Assembly: GCA_903882645.1 (NCBI GenBank)
Contig: CAIRXZ010000006.1
Coordinates: 1 to 40,348, forward strand
Direction of reading: 5' to 3'
Source: an uncultured Acidobacteriia bacterium
GTDB lineage: Bacteria; Acidobacteriota; Terriglobia; Bryobacterales; Bryobacteraceae
Length of the DNA stretch: 40,348 bases
Under the pieces are notes generated by a model. It was not told where the DNA came from, ran no database searches, and worked only from the letters and a program-made list of their open reading frames with translations. This document shows positions 1-8,435 of the stretch, piece by piece (the first letter of the stretch is position 1; each line of letters begins with the position of its first letter). The position numbers were made by a program, and so were the translations under genes.

Positions 1-125
1 CCGCCAGCCAGCGGCCCAATATCGACGTAGATGCGGTCCAAACCATTGGCGGCCGGTGACGCACGGCGAAAAGTCCGAGAGCCCCGGCCGCCGCAACGAA
101 GTTTTCAACATGCCCATCCCCGTAG

Positions 126-145
126 GGGTCGGGCATGCCCGACCC
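126..145. repeat. 20-bp perfect palindrome, GGGCATGCCC-centred family, copy 1
   Basis: The sequence GGGTCGGGCATGCCCGACCC reads the same on both strands and is preceded by GTAGG. A second member at 10619-10638, preceded on its other strand by GTAGG, has C/G in place of T/A at the fourth base pair, so both stay perfectly palindromic. This marks a small dispersed repeat rather than chance symmetry. Confidence 0.6.
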
Positions 146-161
146 TGCGTGGGGCAATCTC

Positions 162-247
162 CAAGCCCGTAGTGTGCCCAGTGGGGCGGACCTCCTGGTC
201 TGCCTTCTTGCGTTACCCGCTCGACAATACCCTCAAGCCCGTAGTGT
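162..247. repeat. 14-bp direct repeat flanking the solitary REP-like unit
   Basis: CAAGCCCGTAGTGT occurs at 162-175 and again at 234-247, 72 bases apart, with the REP-like unit 181-209 between. It could be a remnant of duplication around an inserted repeat or part of a composite repeat. No gene lies here. Confidence 0.45.
181..209 (+). repeat. REP-like 29-bp unit, solitary copy
   Basis: This matches base for base the right arm of the inverted pair at 28060-28134 beside the RAYT gene, about 28 kb away. Each unit begins GTGG and folds by itself: arms GGCGGACC and GGTCTGCC pair, with one G-T wobble, around a four-base loop. A short 5' tetranucleotide followed by an imperfect hairpin is the usual build of REP sequences served by RAYT transposases. 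This copy has no transposase beside it. Confidence 0.75.
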
Positions 248-347
248 CATCGCCGCAACCCGCGGAATGTGGCGCTTCCGCCAGCGGCTGCCCATCGATG
301 AAGCCCATTCCCATTACTCGCGGCGCGATCTGTTAGAATCGGGAGCC

Positions 348-1343
348 ATGAAGCTCGCCGGCTTTTTGCTCGTTCTGGTTCTGCCCGCTTTCGGGCAGTA
401 TTCGGCCCGCAGGGACGACGATATCATTCGCCTGGAAGACGCCTCGCGGCAGACCGTCGTTTCGGTAACGCCGTCGCGCGGCAACAACGCTCTCTCGATG
501 AAGGTCAAAGGCAAGGAGGTGCTGGCGGGAATCCCGCCGGGGATGAGCGGCGTCCCCTTTCTGGCGCCCTGGGCCAACCGCCTGGACGAAACCGCGTTCT
601 TTGCCAACGGGAAGAAGTACACGTTCAACCTGGGCCTGGGCAACGTCCGTGGTCCGATTCCCAGCCATGGAATGCTGCTGAACGCCAGTCAATGGGAGGT
701 GATCGAGGCCAAGGCGGATCAAAACGCCGCCTGGGTGACCAGCCGGCTGGACTTCTACCGCTATCCCGACTGGATGGCCCAGTTTCCGTTCGCCCACACC
801 ATCGAGATGACGCACCGTTTGAAGGACGGGGCCCTCGAAGTCGCGGTCAAGCTCAACAACCTGAGCGCCGCGCCCATGCCCGTCTCCATCGGCTTCCACC
901 CGTTTTTCCAGGTTACCGATGCGCCGCGCGACGAGTGGACATTCCAGGTCGCCGCGCGCCTCCACTGGATCCAGAATCAGAACATACCCACAGGCGAGAC
1001 GGAACCGGTCGAGAAATTCCTGCCCATCAATCGCGGCGGGCCGCTCAAAGGACAGAAACTCGACGACGTCTTCAGCGACCTCATCCGCGACTCCGAGGGC
1101 AAGGCCGTCATGTGGCTCCAAGGGAGGAACGAGCGGGTCGAAGTCTCCTTCGGCCCGAACTACAAAGCCGCCGTGGTCTGGTTCCCCGCCGGACCCACGC
1201 AGAACTTCATCTGTTTCGAGCCTATGGCCGCCATCACCGACGCAATGAACCTGGCGCAGAAGGGCATCTACAAGGAGTTGCAGTCCATCCCGCCCGGCCA
1301 ATCGTGGCAGGAGAGTTTCTGGGTAAAGCCGGTGGGGTTCTGA
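348..1343 (+). CDS. Exported aldose 1-epimerase-like protein (mutarotase fold)
   Basis: A 331-residue protein of the galactose mutarotase/aldose 1-epimerase superfamily, which interconverts sugar anomers. The ATG at 348 was chosen because it opens a clear signal peptide (MKLAGFLLVLVLPAFGQ) and has GGGAG just upstream. The frame is open further upstream, but that part reads through repeats. Family landmarks: NRLD around residue 77, His107 in PSHGML, His184 in GFHPFF, and Glu291 in FEPMA, which match the two catalytic histidines and the catalytic glutamate. The signal peptide implies periplasmic or surface action, unlike cytoplasmic GalM. It stands alone, with no sugar operon beside it; substrate unknown. 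Confidence 0.82.
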   Translation: MKLAGFLLVLVLPAFGQYSARRDDDIIRLEDASRQTVVSVTPSRGNNALSMKVKGKEVLAGIPPGMSGVPFLAPWANRLDETAFFANGKKYTFNLGLGNVRGPIPSHGMLLNASQWEVIEAKADQNAAWVTSRLDFYRYPDWMAQFPFAHTIEMTHRLKDGALEVAVKLNNLSAAPMPVSIGFHPFFQVTDAPRDEWTFQVAARLHWIQNQNIPTGETEPVEKFLPINRGGPLKGQKLDDVFSDLIRDSEGKAVMWLQGRNERVEVSFGPNYKAAVVWFPAGPTQNFICFEPMAAITDAMNLAQKGIYKELQSIPPGQSWQESFWVKPVGF

Positions 1344-1503
1344 GCGGCTGAAGGCCGGACGCGGGAACACGCGGTCGTGAACCCGTTCACCGCCTCGGAC
1401 CTGGGCCGCGTGTGGCGAAACCGGCGCGATTATCCGGCGGAATTCGCTCGGCGGTTGTTCCGCTAGGGCCGCCGATCGTAGATAATGGAACAGAGGGCAA
1501 CCG

Positions 1504-1866
1504 ATGAGCTGCAAAACCGCCGTGCGCTACGTGGGCGATGTCGCGATCATAGACGTCTCCGGCCGCATCACCCTGGGGGAAGGTTCCGGGATGCTGCGTG
1601 AATTGATCAAGGACTTGGTGAAAGCGGGCGACAAAGACCTGCTCGTAAATCTCAACGAAGTCACCTACATGGATAGCTGCGGGCTGGGCGAACTGGTGGG
1701 GGCCTATGCCAGCGTCACCAACGCGGGCGGCGCGATCAAGCTGCTGAACCCGCAGGGCCGCGTCGCGGAAATTCTCAACGTGACCAAGCTGTACACCGTT
1801 TTCGAGACTTTCTCGGACGAGGCCGCGGCGGTGCGGAGCTTTCCCGCCCCGGCCGCCGGCGCCTGA
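1504..1866 (+). CDS. STAS-domain anti-sigma factor antagonist (SpoIIAA/RsbV type)
   Basis: A 120-residue protein that is essentially one STAS domain. In this family an anti-sigma kinase phosphorylates a serine of the antagonist, controlling release of a sigma factor or another partner. The phosphorylation motif is MDSCGLG with Ser58 as the likely target, followed by the typical amphipathic helix and the KLLNPQGRV...ILNVTKL segment. An AGAGG ribosome site precedes the ATG. The C-terminal Ala/Pro tail is short and disordered. No kinase or phosphatase gene is adjacent, so the partner must be encoded elsewhere. It converges on the phosphate operon across a palindromic repeat. Confidence 0.88.
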   Translation: MSCKTAVRYVGDVAIIDVSGRITLGEGSGMLRELIKDLVKAGDKDLLVNLNEVTYMDSCGLGELVGAYASVTNAGGAIKLLNPQGRVAEILNVTKLYTVFETFSDEAAAVRSFPAPAAGA

Positions 1867-1872
1867 TGGCCG

Positions 1873-1952
1873 TTGTGGCGCGGACTCTCAGTCTGCCGCG
1901 TCCCCGCTCCTGGGGACGCTTGGGTCGTCGCGGCAATGTGAGAGTCCTTGCC
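1873..1952. repeat. Double-hairpin palindromic repeat, family B copy 1, between convergent genes
   Basis: It starts GTGGCGCGGACTCTCAG and contains a 22-base hairpin at 1898-1919 (arms GCGTCCCC and GGGGACGC). GGACTCTCA at 1882-1890 pairs with TGAGAGTCC at 1939-1947, enclosing that hairpin in an outer stem. A related copy lies at 9274-9318. Between the copies the eighth stem pair changes from C-G to G-C, so pairing is kept. The element lies between the STAS gene and phoU, where it could also act as a bidirectional terminator, though no T-run follows. Confidence 0.7.
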
Positions 1953-1962
1953 ACGCAACCCG

Positions 1963-2634
1963 TCAGACGGCTTCGGCCTGCTCGGCGTGGTGTCTCACGT
2001 CCACGCCCCTCAGCAGGAAGACCACGTCTTCGGCGATGTTGGTGGCGTGGTCGCCGATGCGCTCCAGGTTTCGGGCCACGAAAATGAGATCCACCGCCGG
2101 CGGAACCAGGCCCGGATCGCGCTGCATCGCCTCAAGCATTTTCGCGTAGACCGCGTCGCGCAGGGCGTCGACTTCATCGTCCGAGACCAGCACGGACCGG
2201 GCCAACTCCTCGTCGCCGTTGACAAACGCTTCCAGGCACTTCAGAAGCATGGATTGGACCAGCGCCGCCATCTTGGGGACGATCTCCAGCGGCTGGCCGA
2301 GCGGATGGCGCATCAGCGAGATGGAGCGTTCGGCGATGTGTGCGGCAAGATCGCCCATGCGCTCGAGGTCGGTGTTGATCTTCAACGCCGACGTCAGGAA
2401 ACGCAGGTCGCGGGCCACCGGTTGGCCGAGGGCGAGCACGCTGGTCGCCAGGCCGTCGATCTCCATCTCCATCCGGTTGATGCGCGGCTCGTCGCGGATC
2501 ACCTGCTCGGCGATTTCCTTGTCCTGATCGGCCAGCGATTGGACGCTCCGGCGGATGGCGGCTTCCACCAGTCCGCCCATCTCCAGGAGCTTCCGGCCCA
2601 ACTCCTCCAACTCGACAGTGAAACGCCGCAACAC
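1963..2634 (-). CDS. phoU: Phosphate uptake regulator PhoU
   Basis: A 223-residue PhoU protein, which links the PstSCAB transporter to the PhoR/PhoB sensor system and represses the Pho response when phosphate is plentiful. Two tandem PhoU helical repeats are visible, with the conserved segments LERMGDLAAHIAE and LERIGDHATNIAEDV that carry the metal-binding acidic residues. The GTG at 2634 was chosen because AAAGGGG lies seven bases upstream and translation then begins VLRRFTVELEEL, the usual PhoU N-terminus. A TTG at 2670 is an alternative adding 12 residues. It is the last gene of the pst operon, 50 bases after pstB. Confidence 0.9.
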   Translation of the reverse strand: MLRRFTVELEELGRKLLEMGGLVEAAIRRSVQSLADQDKEIAEQVIRDEPRINRMEMEIDGLATSVLALGQPVARDLRFLTSALKINTDLERMGDLAAHIAERSISLMRHPLGQPLEIVPKMAALVQSMLLKCLEAFVNGDEELARSVLVSDDEVDALRDAVYAKMLEAMQRDPGLVPPAVDLIFVARNLERIGDHATNIAEDVVFLLRGVDVRHHAEQAEAV

Positions 2635-2684
2635 TCCTTTTCCCCTTTCCGTCTTCGGGCCAATCGTCAAACCGTTTCCAGCCC

Positions 2685-3524
<840 letters not shown>

Positions 3525-3532
3525 CGCTAAAC

Positions 3533-4384
3533 CTAACCGCGCGGAACGGATATTCCCCGCGCCAAAACGAAACGGGCCGAAATATTGGCGGCCAACACGA
3601 GCGCGATCAGCGCCAGGCCGGCCGCCCAGGCTTGACGATGCCAGTCGTCAAAGGGCGACATCGCGTGCGTGTAGATCATGACCGGCAGGGAGGCCGTCGG
3701 CTGGGTTATCCCTCCTCCCCAGTACTGATTGTTGAGGCTGGTGAAGAGGAGCGGCGCCGACTCCCCGGAGATGCGCGCGATGCCCAGGATCATGCCCGTC
3801 AGTATCCCTTTGCTGCCCGCGGGAACCACCACGGTCGCGATCGTCCTCCACTTGCTGGCGCCGAGAGCCAGCGCGCCTTCCCGAAGCGACTGGGGCACTT
3901 CCCGAAGAAACTGCTCGGTCTGCCGCGTGACGATGGGGATCAGCATGACGCTCAGCGCGACCGATCCTGCGATAGCGGAAAAGCCCTTCATGGCGACCAC
4001 CAGCAGGGACCACGCCAGCAGGCCGACGACGATGGATGGAATCCCGTTCAACAAGTCCGCCACAAACCGGACCGCCGAAGCGAAATGCCGGTCCTCGAAC
4101 TCGGAGAGATAGATGCCCGCCACAAACCCGATCGGGAGGCCGATCAGAGCAGCCATTCCCACGATTTCCAGGCTCCCGACGATGGCATTGGCCATGCCGC
4201 CGCCCAACTCTCCCGGAGAAAGCGGCAGCTTGGTGAAGAAGTTCCAGTCCAGCGAGGCGGCTCCGTTGTAGATGAGGCGTCCCAGGATCAGGAACAGCGC
4301 CGAAACGGTGAGCGCCGTAAAGACGCCGGTCAGCGTGAGCATCACGGCGTTGACGGACTTGCGCCAGATCAGCCGTTTGTTCAT
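3533..4384 (-). CDS. pstA: Phosphate ABC transporter permease PstA
   Basis: A 283-residue inner-membrane permease, partner of PstC in phosphate import. About six membrane segments are visible, beginning near residue 15. The cytoplasmic EAA loop appears as [27 protein letters not shown] and contacts PstB. The ATG overlaps the pstC stop by four bases (ATGA), so translation is probably coupled. AAAGGGA lies upstream of the start. Confidence 0.95.
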   Translation of the reverse strand: MNKRLIWRKSVNAVMLTLTGVFTALTVSALFLILGRLIYNGAASLDWNFFTKLPLSPGELGGGMANAIVGSLEIVGMAALIGLPIGFVAGIYLSEFEDRHFASAVRFVADLLNGIPSIVVGLLAWSLLVVAMKGFSAIAGSVALSVMLIPIVTRQTEQFLREVPQSLREGALALGASKWRTIATVVVPAGSKGILTGMILGIARISGESAPLLFTSLNNQYWGGGITQPTASLPVMIYTHAMSPFDDWHRQAWAAGLALIALVLAANISARFVLARGISVPRG

Positions 4385-5337
4385 GCCCGTTTGGATCCCT
4401 TTCTGGTGGTGGCGACAATCATGAGGCGCGCCAGAGCGTTGATCAGGATGGTGAGGCAGAACAGAACCAAGCCAAGCTCCACCAGGGCGCCCCTGTAAAC
4501 CCCCGTCGCCTCGCTGAACTCATTCGCGATGACCGCGGCTATGGTGTAGCCTGGCGCGAGAAGCGAAGCACGAATGCTCGGAGAGTTTCCAATGACCATG
4601 GTGACCGCCATGGTCTCGCCCAACGCGCGGGCGAGACTCAGGAAGATCGCACCGAGGATGCCGAGCTTGGCGTGCGGCACAACCACCTGCCAGGTGCTCT
4701 CCCAGCGCGTCGCGCCCAAGGCGAGGGCCGCCTCGCGCTGCTCGCGCGGCACTGCCAGCAGCGCCTCGCGCGAGACCGAGATCACGAACGGTATGGTCAT
4801 GACCGAGAGAACCAGGGACGCGGTAAGGTAATCCAGGCCAAACACCACGCCCTTGAACAGCGGCAGGCGCCCGAAGTGACTCTTAAGAAACGGTTCGATG
4901 GTGGTGCGCATCAGCGGTACGAGCGCGAAGATCGCGAGCAGACCGTAGATGACGCTCGGGATCGCGGCCAGAAGCTCAATCAGAAAGGTCAGGGCGCTCG
5001 AAAGGCGGGCCGGCGCCAGCTCGGAAAGAAATATGGCGGCGCCAAGACCTAACGGCGTGGAGATGAGCAAGGCAAGAAACGACGTGACCACCGTCCCGTA
5101 GAGGAACGGCAGCGCCCCGAATTCCTCCGTGACCGGATTCCACTTGGAGGAGGTAAGGAATCCCCAGCCGAACTTGTGGCGGGCATCCGCGGAGCCCGCC
5201 CAAAGCTGGAGAATCAGTAGCAACGCCAGAACCAGGATGCTCGCGGCGAACGCCAGGGCGACCCAACGGGCGATCGCGTCGCCCGTTGGGGCGCCCCTGC
5301 CGGCCGCCGAAGGTCGTACCGCCGCTACCGTGCCCAT
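4381..5337 (-). CDS. pstC: Phosphate ABC transporter permease PstC
   Basis: The second membrane subunit of the phosphate transporter, about 318 residues with six predicted membrane segments. The EAA loop reads REAALALGATRWESTWQVVVP, and the PstC-type ALGETMAVTMVIGN follows. The start is uncertain: the ATG at 5337 is taken here, but a TTG at 5349 (adding MKDG) is in frame, and neither has a strong ribosome site. It lies 25 bases after pstS, across a small hairpin. Confidence 0.93.
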   Translation of the reverse strand: MGTVAAVRPSAAGRGAPTGDAIARWVALAFAASILVLALLLILQLWAGSADARHKFGWGFLTSSKWNPVTEEFGALPFLYGTVVTSFLALLISTPLGLGAAIFLSELAPARLSSALTFLIELLAAIPSVIYGLLAIFALVPLMRTTIEPFLKSHFGRLPLFKGVVFGLDYLTASLVLSVMTIPFVISVSREALLAVPREQREAALALGATRWESTWQVVVPHAKLGILGAIFLSLARALGETMAVTMVIGNSPSIRASLLAPGYTIAAVIANEFSEATGVYRGALVELGLVLFCLTILINALARLMIVATTRKGSKRA

Positions 5338-5349
5338 GCCATCTTTCAA

Positions 5350-5362
5350 CCGGGAAACCCGG
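5350..5362 (-). promoter_or_regulatory. Small hairpin between pstS and pstC
   Basis: CCGGGAAACCCGG forms a 5-bp stem directly after the pstS stop codon. In pst operons the binding protein is often made in excess of the permeases, and a hairpin here could stabilise the pstS message end or weaken pstC initiation. The stem is short, so this is only a suggestion. Confidence 0.25.
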
Positions 5363-6370
5363 CTATTGAATCGCCGCTAGCTGCTTCAACTCCATGGCCA
5401 CCACTTCCTTCGGAAGCGGAGCGTAGTACATGGCGGCGGCCTCTTTCTGGCCGTCGGCGAGCATCCACTGGAGAAAGCCCTTGATCGCCTTGCCCTTGGC
5501 CGCATCGGCGAACTTGCCGGGAATCAGGAGCCAGGTGAAGCTCGAGATCGGATAGGCGCCCTTCCCGGGAGCGTTGGTGATGGAAACGCGAAAGTCCGCC
5601 GGCATGTCCCTGGCGGCGCCGGCCGCGGCTTCACTCACCGAGGCCGTGCTGGCTGTGACGAAGGCCCCATCCGCATTCTTGACCGAGCCGTAAGCCATCT
5701 TGTTATTGGCTGCGTAGATCAGCTCGACATACCCGATGGCGTTGGGGGTCTGCTTCACCAACCCGGCCACGCCCTCGTTGCCGGCTCCGCCCAAACCTGC
5801 CGGCCAACTGACGGAAGTGCTGGCGCCTACCTTGCTCTTCCAGTCCGGGCTCACCTTGGACAGGTAATCGGTAAAGACAAACGTCGTGCCGCTGCCGTCC
5901 GAGCGATGTATCACGACGATTTCCGCGTTAGGAAACTTCACGCTGGCATTGTCTTTCATCAGCTTGGCATCGTTCCATTTGGTGATGGTCCCGAGGAAGA
6001 TGCCTGCCAGAGTTTCGGGGCTGAACTTGAGGGGCTGAGTGACGCCCGCAAGATTGTACGTCGGCACAACGCCGCCCAGGACCGTGGGAAAGTGAAAGGC
6101 CTTCACGGGCAGCGCCGCGATCTGGACGTCGGTCATGGGCATGTCCGACGCGCCGAAATCCACCGTTCCCGCGGTGAGCTGCGCGATGCCGAACCCCGAC
6201 CCTTTCGACTGGTAGTTGATGGCGATCACGGGATTCCTGGCGTGATACTCTTCGAACCACTTCGTATAGATCGGGTTCGGGAAAGTCGCGCCGGCGCCGT
6301 TGATGTGTTGCGCGGGGGCCATCGAAGCGCCCGCGAGCAAGCCCGCGAACACCGCTAATGATCTCTTCAT
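5363..6370 (-). CDS. pstS: Phosphate ABC transporter substrate-binding protein PstS
   Basis: A 335-residue periplasmic phosphate-binding protein that delivers phosphate to PstCA. It has a cleavable signal peptide (MKRSLAVFAGLLAGASMAPAQ) and then the family landmarks: GAGATFP at about 26, YQSKGSGFGI, DFGASDMPM and HRSDGSGTTFVFTDYL, which form the phosphate pocket. No lipobox cysteine is present, so it is soluble rather than lipid-anchored. GAGGAG lies 11 bases before the ATG, a rather long spacing. A weak PHO-box-like pair (TTGTAAC, CAGTGAG) lies upstream on the minus strand. It is preceded by the porin gene, 69 bases away. Confidence 0.96.
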   Translation of the reverse strand: MKRSLAVFAGLLAGASMAPAQHINGAGATFPNPIYTKWFEEYHARNPVIAINYQSKGSGFGIAQLTAGTVDFGASDMPMTDVQIAALPVKAFHFPTVLGGVVPTYNLAGVTQPLKFSPETLAGIFLGTITKWNDAKLMKDNASVKFPNAEIVVIHRSDGSGTTFVFTDYLSKVSPDWKSKVGASTSVSWPAGLGGAGNEGVAGLVKQTPNAIGYVELIYAANNKMAYGSVKNADGAFVTASTASVSEAAAGAARDMPADFRVSITNAPGKGAYPISSFTWLLIPGKFADAAKGKAIKGFLQWMLADGQKEAAAMYYAPLPKEVVAMELKQLAAIQ

Positions 6371-6439
6371 AATCTTATGATCTCCTCGATTTTCTCACTG
6401 GTTTGTTACAATTCCGTTAATTAAACCGGCCGGCGGGGC

Positions 6440-7912
6440 TTACTTGACGGGCGGCGCGGTTCCCGGGAGGGTGTAGCGCAAGTTCAGGAAAACAGTGCTG
6501 TTGTGCGCGCTCTTGCCGCCCACCGCCAAGTTGGCGACCCATGGATCGCGGTTGTAATACGCATATTGAGCCATGAACGACAAGGCGCCGTAACTGGCGT
6601 TCTTCCAGAACGTCCGGACCAGGCCAAAGGTTCCTTCCTGGATGTTGCGGTTCTGGCTGTTGGGAGATCCGGGGTAGCCGTAACCGACCAGCTTTCCGGC
6701 GGTGTCGATGGCCACGTTCCTGGCGAAGTAGGCGTCGCCGTAGTAGGCGTAGAGCAGCGTGTTAGGGCCGGCGTTGACCTCAAACCCGGTCACGGTGGAA
6801 ACGTCATGGATCGGGGAGAGGCTGCCGTCGCCGCGCACGATGAAATCCGGACCCGTGCCGAACAGGTAGCGGCCGGCGCCATCGCCATAGAAGTTGTTCG
6901 TGATGAAGTGGAAGTTCCTGGAGAGCGCGAAGTTCATGTTCAGCGCAACGCCCGCGCCCTGGCTGCTGAACTTGGTTCCGCTGACATTGGCGCCGGCGCC
7001 GGGGTTGAAGACCTTGAATTCCCGGAATAGGCCGATTAGTTCGATGTGCTGGGAGGTGCTGCCGGTCTTGGGGTCGAAGGCTAGTTTGGCGATTACGTCG
7101 GGCATCACGTTGGGCGTGTTGGTGGCTCCGAGGGCGCCGTTGTCCAACTGGCTCGCGTAGTTGGTCGAGAAGTTCCCAGTGGTGGGATAGGTGATGACGC
7201 CGCCGCCGCCCGAGCCGCCGATGTATTGATCGGCCTGTTCGAACGAGATGCCCGCGGCGACCGTGTCCGACGGGTGATAGACGAGGCGGAACTGGGGAAT
7301 GCGGCCCCAGGTCAGGCCAACGTTGTAATTCGTGTCGATGTCCTGCGAATAGAACAGATCGGCGGGCAACGGAGAGATCCCCTTGCGGCCGGGAGTGATC
7401 AAGCTCCAGGATTGCCCGCCCAGGACTTCCCACTTGTCTTTCTTGACGTCCACCCAGTACAGACGCATGCGGAACGTATTGCTGTTGCTGCTGACGGAGA
7501 CGTTGTTCCCGTTGTTGCCGAGGAAGTCCGACTCCCAGTAGCCCATCACATGGGCCCCTTTCACCGTGGCATCCACGCGGAAGCCGATGCGGGAGTTCTG
7601 CGGATTCAGGCGCTCCTCGGTGAGCCTGGCGGAAGCCGTGTTGTTGAAGGGGATGGACCCGAAGTTCGTTCCGATGCCGCTGCCGGCGGAGGCGCTACGG
7701 AACACGGAGGTGAAGTCCATGAACCCGAGGGGGGTAAAAGTCGCCTCGCCGAGCTTGAACTGCAACGGCGGCGGGGCCGGAGCGGCTTGCGGCGCGGCGG
7801 CCTGCGCCGCGGGGGCCGGCGCGGGGTCCGGGTCGGCCGCCCAGACCGCCCCGCTCACGGCGACGGCCAAGGTGGAGAACACGATACCTGCTCTTCTCGA
7901 TCGAATCATCAT
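6440..7912 (-). CDS. Outer-membrane porin, possibly phosphate-related
   Basis: A 490-residue exported beta-barrel protein. The start chosen (ATG ATG at 7912) opens a signal peptide ending near AVWAAD; GGAAAGGAA lies upstream. An Ala/Pro-rich linker (residues about 27-48) precedes the barrel. Segments such as NSRIGFRVDATVKGAHVMGYWESDFLG and LRLYWVDVKKDKWEVLGGQSW, with many aromatic-edged strands, are typical of trimeric porin-like acidobacterial proteins. The C-terminus ends in a strand (VFLNLRYTLPG) but not in Phe. Because pstS follows on the same strand and a PHO-box-like site lies upstream, a role in outer-membrane phosphate entry is inferred, not shown. Confidence 0.8.
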   Translation of the reverse strand: MMIRSRRAGIVFSTLAVAVSGAVWAADPDPAPAPAAQAAAPQAAPAPPPLQFKLGEATFTPLGFMDFTSVFRSASAGSGIGTNFGSIPFNNTASARLTEERLNPQNSRIGFRVDATVKGAHVMGYWESDFLGNNGNNVSVSSNSNTFRMRLYWVDVKKDKWEVLGGQSWSLITPGRKGISPLPADLFYSQDIDTNYNVGLTWGRIPQFRLVYHPSDTVAAGISFEQADQYIGGSGGGGVITYPTTGNFSTNYASQLDNGALGATNTPNVMPDVIAKLAFDPKTGSTSQHIELIGLFREFKVFNPGAGANVSGTKFSSQGAGVALNMNFALSRNFHFITNNFYGDGAGRYLFGTGPDFIVRGDGSLSPIHDVSTVTGFEVNAGPNTLLYAYYGDAYFARNVAIDTAGKLVGYGYPGSPNSQNRNIQEGTFGLVRTFWKNASYGALSFMAQYAYYNRDPWVANLAVGGKSAHNSTVFLNLRYTLPGTAPPVK

Positions 7913-8061
7913 CTGACGATGTTTCCTTTCCACAGCTCTTTCCGCGATGAAATCCGGCTTTGCGGCTCGCGCCGCTATTGCCCGGTTTGCCTCGGACAGG
8001 CAACCAGCCCGTTCCACCCGGAAGATGAATTGGGGGCTAAGACGTAGGTTAATGAAGATGT

Positions 8062-8079
8062 GTGAGAGGACGATGACAA
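8062..8079 (-). promoter_or_regulatory. Candidate PHO box upstream of the porin
   Basis: Read on the minus strand, TTGTCAT and CTCTCAC are separated by four bases. They match the CTGTCAT half-sites of a PhoB-type box at 6 and 5 of 7 positions with the usual 11-base phase. The site lies 150 bases upstream of the porin start and could govern porin plus pstSCAB-phoU. No phoB/phoR genes are in the window. Confidence 0.35.
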
Positions 8080-8123
8080 CCGAGTTAAGACTGGCTCACG
8101 AGGGCGGCGCTGGCGGGCAGTGG

Positions 8124-8181
8124 GGCAGGCCATCGTTTTCTGTGGCCTGCCAACGCAGACGGCGAAAAACGATCGTCTGCG
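8124..8181. repeat. Two tandem hairpins with mutually complementary loops
   Basis: Hairpin 1 pairs GGCAGGCCA (8124-8132) with TGGCCTGCC (8143-8151). Hairpin 2 pairs CGCAGACG (8154-8161) with CGTCTGCG (8174-8181). The loop of the first contains TCGTTTTC and that of the second GCGAAAAACGA, which are almost exact complements, so the loops could pair in RNA or DNA. Confidence 0.6.
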
Positions 8182-8189
8182 CCACACAA

Positions 8190-8225
8190 CGAAAAACCCG
8201 GCGGCGAGGTTCGCTCGCCGCCGGG
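8190..8225 (-). terminator. Rho-independent terminator, minus strand
   Basis: A perfect 12-bp GC stem (CCCGGCGGCGAG at 8197-8208 with its complement at 8214-8225) and a 5-base loop are followed on the minus strand by TTTTTCG. This is the clearest intrinsic terminator in the window. No protein gene on the minus strand ends here, which points to a small non-coding transcript starting near 8284. Confidence 0.65.
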
Positions 8226-8284
8226 CCGCGTCGTTCCAATTTGACCCTGTACTGGTAACTTCTTGGTCCCCTTCTCGTCGGGGC
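8190..8284 (-). ncRNA. Candidate small RNA, about 95 nt
   Basis: The transcript is inferred from an extended -10 element (TGATATACT, 8299-8291) and the strong terminator at 8190-8225. Within it, CCCC and GGGG could close a small stem near the 5' end, before a mostly unpaired stretch and the terminator stem. The only minus-strand frame through it (8306-8085) has no ribosome site and an unlikely composition. The RNA family is not recognised. Confidence 0.3.
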
Positions 8285-8290
8285 AACTCC

Positions 8291-8299
8291 AGTATATCA
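8291..8299 (-). promoter_or_regulatory. Extended -10 promoter candidate
   Basis: On the minus strand TG-A-TATACT matches an extended -10 box (TATACT is 5 of 6 to consensus). No good -35 is seen 17 bases upstream (ACGCAC), as is usual for extended -10 promoters. It would start the small RNA ending at the terminator 8190-8225. Confidence 0.35.
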
Positions 8300-8435
8300 G
8301 GCGCAAGGGCGCCGTGCGTTGCCGGGCTTGAAGAGCGGGTCGCCTACGGTAATGACCCTATCCGGACCTGAAAACATGGCAGTATGGTTGAAAGGAAGCG
8401 CAGGCAGGCGGCATCTCCCGGTTTGGAGGACGAGT

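Larger units (their letters stand above)
1..347. other. Left-edge region without an assigned gene
   Basis: No reading frame here looks like a complete gene. Long frames on both strands run through palindromic repeats and give low-complexity, arginine- and proline-rich translations. The first 60 bases could be the end of a gene cut by the window edge: one minus frame reads NGLDRIYVDIGPL, but a stop lies a short way upstream and no start with a ribosome site is visible. The segment holds a 20-bp perfect palindrome, a copy of the 29-bp REP-like unit and a 14-bp direct repeat flanking that unit, so it looks like a repeat-rich intergenic region. Confidence 0.5.
7913..8435. other. Long intergenic region with PHO-box candidate, tandem hairpins, terminator and candidate sRNA
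   Basis: About 520 bases separate the divergent porin and M48-like genes. Reading frames here are short and cross strong hairpins, so no protein is called. The contents, listed separately, are a PHO-box-like direct repeat (8062-8079), two tandem hairpins (8124-8181), a minus-strand intrinsic terminator (8190-8225) and an extended -10 promoter (8291-8299). Confidence 0.6.

Noticed and set aside
31-336. Overlapping plus frames at the left edge
   Set aside because: They cross a perfect palindrome and a REP unit, are Arg/Pro-rich and lack ribosome sites.
1377-1466. Short plus-strand frame of 29 codons (GTG start) with a sensible composition (NPFTASDLGRVWRNRRDYPAEFARRLFR)
   Set aside because: No ribosome site before the GTG, too short to recognise, and it may be a decayed gene end; kept only as a note.
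333-1514. 393-codon minus frame opposite the aldose epimerase gene
   Set aside because: Exact shadow of a well-supported gene with signal peptide and catalytic residues; high GC keeps the antisense frame open.
6371-6439. Possible PHO box directly before pstS
   Set aside because: TTGTAAC/CAGTGAG matches only 8 of 14 positions, so it is mentioned under pstS but not listed as a site.
7947-8258. Plus and minus frames in the 7.9-8.4 kb gap
   Set aside because: They run through strong hairpins and a terminator, and lack ribosome sites and recognisable sequence.
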